DNA of 10,575 nt, taken from contig DGVT01000075.1 in NCBI GenBank assembly GCA_002395965.1, positions 1 to 10,575 on the forward strand. The letters are read 5' to 3'. The stretch's first letter is position 1. Every line of letters begins with the position of its first letter. Below, piece by piece: positions 5,571-10,575 of this stretch. The notes under the pieces are model-generated. The model was given only the letters and a program-made list of their open reading frames with translations, had not been told where the DNA came from and ran no database searches. The translations under genes and the position numbers were made by a program. Source of the stretch: Porphyromonadaceae bacterium UBA4277 (GTDB lineage Bacteria > Bacteroidota > Bacteroidia > Bacteroidales > Muribaculaceae).

Positions 5571-7127
5571 ATGATAACAAGAGACGAAATACAGGAATTG
5601 CTTCACAGCACTGAGACTTATCGAGTGGAGCGCACGACCTCGACGGGCGACATGGATAAGTTTCAGGAGGCGATTTGTGCGTTTGCCAACGACCTGCCGA
5701 ACTCCAAGAAGAAAGGCTATCTGATTCTTGGCGCGCATGATGATGGTAGATTGTCGGGGCTGAAAGTCACAGATGACCTTTATAAAAAGATTGCGGGCAT
5801 ACGCTCTGATGGTAATATCTTGCCACTGCCTGTGATGAGTGTCGAGCGATTTAAGTTTGCTGACGGCGACTTGCTCGTGGCTGAGGTGACACCCTCGGAA
5901 CTGCCACCAGTGCGTTATCGGGGTCGCACCTTTATCCGCATTGGTCCACGCCGCGACATAGCCACCGAAGCCGAGGAACGAATCCTGTCGGAACGCCGCA
6001 CCTCTTATATGGCCACCTTTGATGCTATGCCCTGCCTGGCTGCAAGGCTGACTGATATTGACACGGAACTTATACGCAACAAATATCTGGAAAAACTGAT
6101 TGGGAAAGAACTACTGGCGACTGATGGACGTACCATCGAGGAACAGTTGTCGGCCGTGGGTATGTACGACACAGAGAACAGTTGCCCCACGAATGCCGCT
6201 ATGGTATTGTTCGGCAAGCATCCACGACGTTTTCTGCCCGGATTATATGTGCAATATGTACGCTTCAAAGGCGAAGACGTGAGCAGCGAAGTGCAGAACG
6301 AAATTCAGTTGGATGGCAACTACTGCGAACTGTTGCCGCGATTGGAGTCGCTGTTGGAACTGTCGGTCATCAAAAAGAAACCGGTGTTCGTTTCGATGCT
6401 GCGTGAGGAAATGGTCAGCAACTTCCCTTATACCGCTATTCGAGAGTTGGTGATGAACGGCTGCATGCACCGCGACTTGCAGAGCAATATGCCCCTGCGC
6501 ATCTATGAGTTTGCCCACCATCTTGAAATCACCAATGCCGGTGGCCTGTATGGCAATGCCCGTCCTGAGAATTTCCCGACTATCAACGACTACCGCAATC
6601 CTCTAATCGCCAGTGCCATGAAGACGTTGGGCTATGTGAACATGTTTAACCGCGGTGTGGGGCAGGTGCAAACCGATCTGAAGGAGAACGGGAATCCACC
6701 TGCTGAATTTGTCGTGAACCTGCTGACAGCGTTCAGGGTGAACGTCACCGATGTGGAGAAGGATGTCGCAGATAGTGTCGTAAATACCGGCGCGTCGCAA
6801 GTAGTCCTAAGTTCTGTCCCAAGTTTGGCCCAAGCTGTCACAAGTTTGTCACAAGTCTTGTCACAAGTCTGTCCCAAGCTTGAAAAAGAATACTATGCAA
6901 GTGTGATTAAAGTGTTGGCAGGACTATCGAAAGAGTCACAATCATTAAGAATACTGATGCAACTGACGGGGGACACCAATCGTGGAAGGTTTAAGAATAA
7001 TGTTTTAAGTCATATTCTGGAAGCAGGCTTTGTAGAGCCGACTATTACAAATAATCCCAATAGTCCAAAGCAACGATACATTCTTACAGAAAAAGGCAAA
7101 GAAATGATGAATGCGTATGAAATTTAA
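5571..7127 (+). CDS. AlbA_2/Schlafen-type DNA-binding protein with GHKL ATPase-like domain and winged helix
   Basis: The 518-residue protein has a known three-part architecture, usually annotated as an ATP-binding protein or transcriptional regulator. Residues about 12-130 are the AlbA_2 (Schlafen) domain, with FQEAICAFANDLP and YLILGAHDDGRLSGL. Residues about 285-345 are the HATPase_c_4 type: RELVMNGCMHRD, giving E292-x3-N296 and H300-R301-D302, then ITNAGGLYG (320-328). A Ser/Val/Gln-rich linker at about 408-438 is encoded by 10-12-bp repeats. Residues 440-515 look like a winged helix (GRFKNNVLSHILEAGFVEPT). Similar genes occur in Bacteroidales restriction loci, but their role is not established; regulating the locus or sensing DNA are guesses. 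GC content returns to about 50-60%, so it belongs with the mod/res backbone. Its last codons overlap the res start. Confidence 0.85.
   Translation: MITRDEIQELLHSTETYRVERTTSTGDMDKFQEAICAFANDLPNSKKKGYLILGAHDDGRLSGLKVTDDLYKKIAGIRSDGNILPLPVMSVERFKFADGDLLVAEVTPSELPPVRYRGRTFIRIGPRRDIATEAEERILSERRTSYMATFDAMPCLAARLTDIDTELIRNKYLEKLIGKELLATDGRTIEEQLSAVGMYDTENSCPTNAAMVLFGKHPRRFLPGLYVQYVRFKGEDVSSEVQNEIQLDGNYCELLPRLESLLELSVIKKKPVFVSMLREEMVSNFPYTAIRELVMNGCMHRDLQSNMPLRIYEFAHHLEITNAGGLYGNARPENFPTINDYRNPLIASAMKTLGYVNMFNRGVGQVQTDLKENGNPPAEFVVNLLTAFRVNVTDVEKDVADSVVNTGASQVVLSSVPSLAQAVTSLSQVLSQVCPKLEKEYYASVIKVLAGLSKESQSLRILMQLTGDTNRGRFKNNVLSHILEAGFVEPTITNNPNSPKQRYILTEKGKEMMNAYEI
6797..6880 (+). repeat. Degenerate tandem repeat of about 11 bp inside the AlbA_2/ATPase gene
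   Basis: The core (T/C)C(A/C)CAAGT recurs. AAG triplets start at 6799, 6809, 6821, 6832, 6842, 6853, 6865 and 6876, giving spacings of 10, 12, 11, 10, 11, 12 and 11 bp. The best copies are GTCACAAGTTTGTCACAAGT and the two units after it. Because the unit is not a multiple of three, loss or gain of one copy would shift the frame before the winged-helix domain and the overlapping res start. Confidence 0.7.
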
Positions 7128-10100
7128 ATTCAAGATACAACAATACCAAACCGATGCGGTGGATAATACCGTGGCGGTATTCAACGGTCAGCCCAGCCAC
7201 GACAGCGCAATGCGGTATCGCCGCGACTTGGGCAGACACGGTCGTCTTCAGTTTGACGATGATGATGCCGGCTACCGCAACCATGAAGTAGAGTTGTCAT
7301 CAAACCAATTGCTCGACAACATCAATTCGGTGCAAGTCGCTTCACTCATCACACCCTCAAAGACGCTCGCCGTGGGAAATGGTGCCGTCACCCTCGACAT
7401 TGAGATGGAGACAGGCACCGGCAAGACCTACGTCTATATCAAAACGATGTTTGAACTCAACCGCCGTTTTGGCTGGAGCAAGTTCATCATCGTGGTGCCG
7501 AGCATCGCCATCCGTGAGGGTGTTGCCAAGAGTTTCAATATGCTTGAAGAACACTTCATGCAACTCTATGGCAAAAAGGCTCGTTGGTTCATATACAACA
7601 GCGGCAACCTGCAACAACTCGACCAGTTCAGTAGCGACGCGGGGCTGAATGCAATGATTATCAACACCCAGGCTTTTGCCACTTCGCTCAAAGAGGGTGG
7701 ACGGAGCAAGGAAAGCCGCATCATATATGATAAGCGTGACGAGTTTGCCAGCCGCCGCCCAATCGACGTGATTGCAGCTAACCGCCCAATCATCATCATG
7801 GACGAGCCGCAAAAGATGGAGGGTGCCGCCACACAAGCCGCGCTCAAACGCTTCAACCCACTGTTCACGCTCAACTACTCGGCTACCCACAAGACCAAGC
7901 ATGACACCATCTATGCGCTCGACGCGCTCGACGCTTACCGCCAACGCCTTGTGAAGCGTATTCACGTCAAGGGCTTTGAGATTAAGAACCTGCGAGGCAC
8001 AAGCGGCTACTTGTATCTCGACAGCGTGGAACTATCGCCGAGCAAACCGCCCGTCGCCAAAATTGAGCTTGAAATTAAGACCGCAAGCGGCGCAATTACT
8101 CGCAAGGCGAAGAAGTTCAATGTGGGCGACGACCTCAAAGTGGAGTCCGGCGGACTTGCCGAATATGACGGCTATGTGGTGAGTGAGATTTCGCCTAAGG
8201 GCTATGTCGTGTTCGTCAACGGCACCACCATTCATCGCGGACAGGTGATTGGCGACAATAACGAACTGACCATGCAGCGTGTACAGATTCGCGAGACTAT
8301 CCGCTCGCACTTCGACAAAGAACGCCAGTTGTTCAAGCGCGGCATCAAGTGCCTGTCGCTGTTCTTTATCGACGAAGTGAGCCATTATCGCCAGTATGAC
8401 ACGGACGGCAACGAGGTCAAGGGCATATTCCAAACCATCTTCGAGGAAGAATACCAACGGCTGGTGCAGGAACAATTCCAAATCTTCGATAAGGAATACA
8501 ACGAATACCTCATGGCTCACCACGCGAGCGAGGTGCACCGCGGCTATTTCTCGATTGACAAGAAAGGCCGCTCGGTCAACAGCCACATCGGGCTTGGCAG
8601 TGACATCAGCGATGACATCAGCGCCTACGACTTGATTTTGAAAAACAAGGAGCGCTTGTTGAGCTTCGATGAGCCCACGCGCTTCATCTTCTCGCACTCG
8701 GCACTGCGTGAGGGTTGGGACAACCCCAACGTGTTCCAGATTTGCACCCTGCGCCACAGCAACTCCACCACCGCCAAACGGCAGGAGGTGGGGCGCGGAC
8801 TGCGCATCTGCGTTGACCGCTATGGCGTGCGCCAGGACAAAGAAACGCTCGGCGAGGATGTTCACAAAATCAACAAGCTCACCGTCATTGCCAACGAGAG
8901 TTACGCCGACTTCACCAACGCTTTGCAACGTGAGACGCGCGAGGTGCTGCGTGAACGTGCAGCCGTGGCAAGTATTGAATACTTCACCGGCATAATCATC
9001 AAGAGCAACGAGGGTGAACGCTACGAGATTACCGAGCGTGACGCTTCGCGCATCATGGTATATCTGGAAGATAACGAATACATCGACGATAAGGGCTTCC
9101 TCACTCCTAAGTATCACAACGATGTCGCTTCCGAAAGCCAAGCTCCCTACGGAGCGAAACTCGCTCCTATCAGCGAGGGTGTGACGATGCTGATACAATC
9201 AATCTACGACCCGTCAGTTCTCAAAGATATGGTGGTCGAGGAGAAACAGAGTGCCATCACCAACGAACTGAATGACAACTTTGAGCGTGAAGAGTTCAAG
9301 CGGCTGTGGAACGAAATCAACCACCAATATGTCTATACCGTCAGCTATAAGAGCGAGGAACTGATTGCCAATGCCATTCTGCACCTCAATTCAGATGAAA
9401 TGACGGTGAAGAAACTCCGTTACATCAAGGTTGAAGGGCAACAGAAAGACGATGACGTGACCGAGTTCGGCGAAACCACGTCGCAATCTGAGGCGCTGAC
9501 CGAAGTTTGCACTTCTACAGTGTCCTACGACCTCGTGGGCGACATAGCACGTGGCGCACGCCTCACTCGCCGTACCGTGGTGGCTATTCTTCAGGGCATG
9601 AACCCATCCAAAATTGCTTTGTTCAAGAACAACCCCGAAGAATTTATCCGCAATGTGGTGCGCATCATCAAGGAGCAAAAGGCCACCATGATTGTCGACC
9701 ACATCCACTATCAGCAAACCGAGGGCAAGTATGAGAGCGACATCTTCACGGCAACAAGCCGTGCTGATTTCTCAAAAGCCTACGAAGCGAAAAAGCACAT
9801 CACGAACTATGTGGTGAGCGACAGCAAGGGCGAGCGTGACTTCGCGCACGACCTTGACGAGGCCAATGAAGTTGTCGTTTACGCCAAGTTACCGCGCTCG
9901 TTCCAAATCCCTACGCCGGTGGGCAACTATGCCCCCGACTGGGCTATAGCGATGGAGCGTGGAGGCGTAAAGCACATCTTCTTTATCGCCGAGACCAAAG
10001 GCTCGTTACTCTCAATGGACATCACGCCCATTGAGAAAGCAAAGATTGACTGCTGCACGCACTTGTTCAACGAAATGTCAACGGCAAAGGTGAAATACTA

Positions 10101-10152
10101 CCAGGTAACCAAATACCAAGACCTCATCGACAAGATGACTTCCTTAAAGTGA
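7117..10152 (+). CDS. res: Type III restriction-modification system restriction subunit (Res), helicase-nuclease
   Basis: Res forms a complex with Mod, hydrolyses ATP to communicate along DNA, and cuts near one of two head-to-head unmodified sites. At 1011 residues it has normal length. All superfamily 2 motifs are visible: MKFKFKIQQYQ Q-motif region, Walker A GTGKT (100-104), DEPQ (229-232, the Res version of DEAD), SAT (255-257), REGWDNP (531-537) and QEVGRGLRI (556-564). The C-terminal nuclease is intact: PDWAIA (P940, D941) with E959-T-K961 fits PD-(D/E)XK. I chose ATG 7117 because it gives the family-typical MKFKFKI start; ATG 7111, two codons upstream, is equally possible. The gene overlaps the AlbA_2 gene by 11 bp, implying coupled translation. 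GC is about 60% in sampled lines, matching the ends of mod. Confidence 0.95.
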   Translation: MKFKFKIQQYQTDAVDNTVAVFNGQPSHDSAMRYRRDLGRHGRLQFDDDDAGYRNHEVELSSNQLLDNINSVQVASLITPSKTLAVGNGAVTLDIEMETGTGKTYVYIKTMFELNRRFGWSKFIIVVPSIAIREGVAKSFNMLEEHFMQLYGKKARWFIYNSGNLQQLDQFSSDAGLNAMIINTQAFATSLKEGGRSKESRIIYDKRDEFASRRPIDVIAANRPIIIMDEPQKMEGAATQAALKRFNPLFTLNYSATHKTKHDTIYALDALDAYRQRLVKRIHVKGFEIKNLRGTSGYLYLDSVELSPSKPPVAKIELEIKTASGAITRKAKKFNVGDDLKVESGGLAEYDGYVVSEISPKGYVVFVNGTTIHRGQVIGDNNELTMQRVQIRETIRSHFDKERQLFKRGIKCLSLFFIDEVSHYRQYDTDGNEVKGIFQTIFEEEYQRLVQEQFQIFDKEYNEYLMAHHASEVHRGYFSIDKKGRSVNSHIGLGSDISDDISAYDLILKNKERLLSFDEPTRFIFSHSALREGWDNPNVFQICTLRHSNSTTAKRQEVGRGLRICVDRYGVRQDKETLGEDVHKINKLTVIANESYADFTNALQRETREVLRERAAVASIEYFTGIIIKSNEGERYEITERDASRIMVYLEDNEYIDDKGFLTPKYHNDVASESQAPYGAKLAPISEGVTMLIQSIYDPSVLKDMVVEEKQSAITNELNDNFEREEFKRLWNEINHQYVYTVSYKSEELIANAILHLNSDEMTVKKLRYIKVEGQQKDDDVTEFGETTSQSEALTEVCTSTVSYDLVGDIARGARLTRRTVVAILQGMNPSKIALFKNNPEEFIRNVVRIIKEQKATMIVDHIHYQQTEGKYESDIFTATSRADFSKAYEAKKHITNYVVSDSKGERDFAHDLDEANEVVVYAKLPRSFQIPTPVGNYAPDWAIAMERGGVKHIFFIAETKGSLLSMDITPIEKAKIDCCTHLFNEMSTAKVKYYQVTKYQDLIDKMTSLK

Positions 10153-10170
10153 CTTTAATTGCAAGCCACA

Positions 10171-10377
10171 ATGACCTATTTCAAGAATGTGAAATATAAG
10201 GTCCTCGTGATCCTCGATGACGACGGACGGCGCGGGGGCATCGGCTGGCTCGATATCAACACGCCGGGCGTGATGCCGGCGGCGTTCTGTGCCGCGCTGC
10301 GCTGGCGGGGGCGGCATGAGGGTGGCATCAACCGTTGGTTGATTGAAAAAACGGGTGGTTTATCGGGAATTGTTTGA
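10171..10377 (+). CDS. Small hypothetical protein, doubtful
   Basis: An ATG 18 bp after the res stop opens a 68-residue frame beginning MTYFKNVKYKVLVILDDDG and ending EKTGGLSGIV. The first 20 residues look like an ordinary protein, with a hydrophobic strand then an acidic turn. The rest is rich in Gly, Arg and Trp, as GC-rich non-coding DNA often translates. No family was recognised. A TTG at 10159 would extend it by four codons. A 13-bp palindrome (CACGCCGGGCGTG, 10260-10272) lies inside. It may be a decayed 5' fragment of a gene. Confidence 0.3.
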   Translation: MTYFKNVKYKVLVILDDDGRRGGIGWLDINTPGVMPAAFCAALRWRGRHEGGINRWLIEKTGGLSGIV

Positions 10378-10432
10378 CAACGACAGGCCTACGCTAAAGA
10401 TCAGGTTCACGTTGGACAACGTGCCGCTCACA

Positions 10433-10575
10433 TCAGGGCCTGTGCGAGCGCAATCGGTTGCCGGCCTCGGTGGCGATGCGGCGCGCAGTCTTCTCGGGGA
10501 TGCCAGGCTTCTCAATGATTGGTTTGAAACCCGTCTTGGTGCGCTTGAAGCGTCCATTTTCCTCAACACGCACCA
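10433..10575 (-). CDS. C-terminal end of an unidentified leftward gene (cut by window edge)
   Basis: The minus strand is open from the window edge to TGA at 10435-10433, giving 46 residues. They start VRVEENGRFKRTKTGFKP and end IATEAGNRLRSHRP. The basic, helix-prone composition (EKPGIPEKTARRIATEAG) looks protein-like, and the codons are GC-rich at third positions as in neighbouring GC-rich genes. No family was recognised. If real, it converges on the restriction cluster and marks its right border. Confidence 0.4.
   Translation of the reverse strand, partial: VRVEENGRFKRTKTGFKPIIEKPGIPEKTARRIATEAGNRLRSHRP

Noticed and set aside
8032..9198. Leftward open frame of 388 codons opposite res
   Set aside because: It is a shadow of high-GC third positions in res; the res frame contains helicase motifs across the same bases.
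10360..10569. Leftward frame of 69 codons starting MLRKMDASSAP
   Set aside because: It lies in a different frame from the more protein-like leftward reading that enters from the window edge; its Ser/Arg/Pro-rich translation is typical of an off-frame reading.

Overview
The window looks like chromosomal DNA of a Bacteroidales bacterium (Bacteroides/Prevotella/Muribaculaceae type). Three things support this. There is a textbook Bacteroidetes promoter, TTTG-N19-TAACTTTG. Genes start without Shine-Dalgarno sequences. A remnant at the left side ends in the glycine/valine/lysine-rich C-terminal tail typical of secreted Bacteroidales proteins. No rRNA, tRNA, CRISPR array or intact transposase was seen.

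Layout. Bases 1-150 hold the start of a leftward flavin oxidoreductase gene. Bases 151-960 are a scarred region. It contains the C-terminal stub of a secreted protein, a long inverted repeat, a duplicated promoter-like segment (77-bp period), one good promoter, and the 3' stub of a DUF4391-type gene. Bases 961-1447 carry a GxxExxY-family gene flanked by near-identical 25-bp direct repeats, the second of which is half of a GACAAC/GTTGTC inverted repeat. Bases 1463-10152 form one rightward cluster: mod (type III DNA methyltransferase), two AbiJ-like genes, a Schlafen/AlbA_2 plus GHKL-ATPase gene, and res (type III restriction helicase-nuclease). Gaps are under 10 bp, or the genes overlap. Bases 10153-10575 hold one doubtful small ORF and the end of an unidentified leftward gene.

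How it may work. Mod and Res carry all the diagnostic motifs of a working type III restriction-modification pair (DPPY and FAGS in Mod; GTGKT, DEPQ, SAT, QEVGRGLR and PD...ETK in Res). The three genes between them share their transcript and are probably translationally coupled to it. By sequence, two resemble abortive-infection proteins and share a C-terminal domain. The third resembles a DNA-binding regulator/ATPase and overlaps res. I infer a composite anti-phage locus: restriction as a first line, with an abortive-infection-like module as a possible second line.

Base composition is strongly mosaic. The ends of mod, the AlbA_2 gene and res are about 50-60% GC in sampled lines. The central specificity region of mod and the two AbiJ-like genes are about 30-37% GC. 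This suggests two independent replacements, one of the recognition domain and one of the accessory genes, on a stable mod/res backbone.
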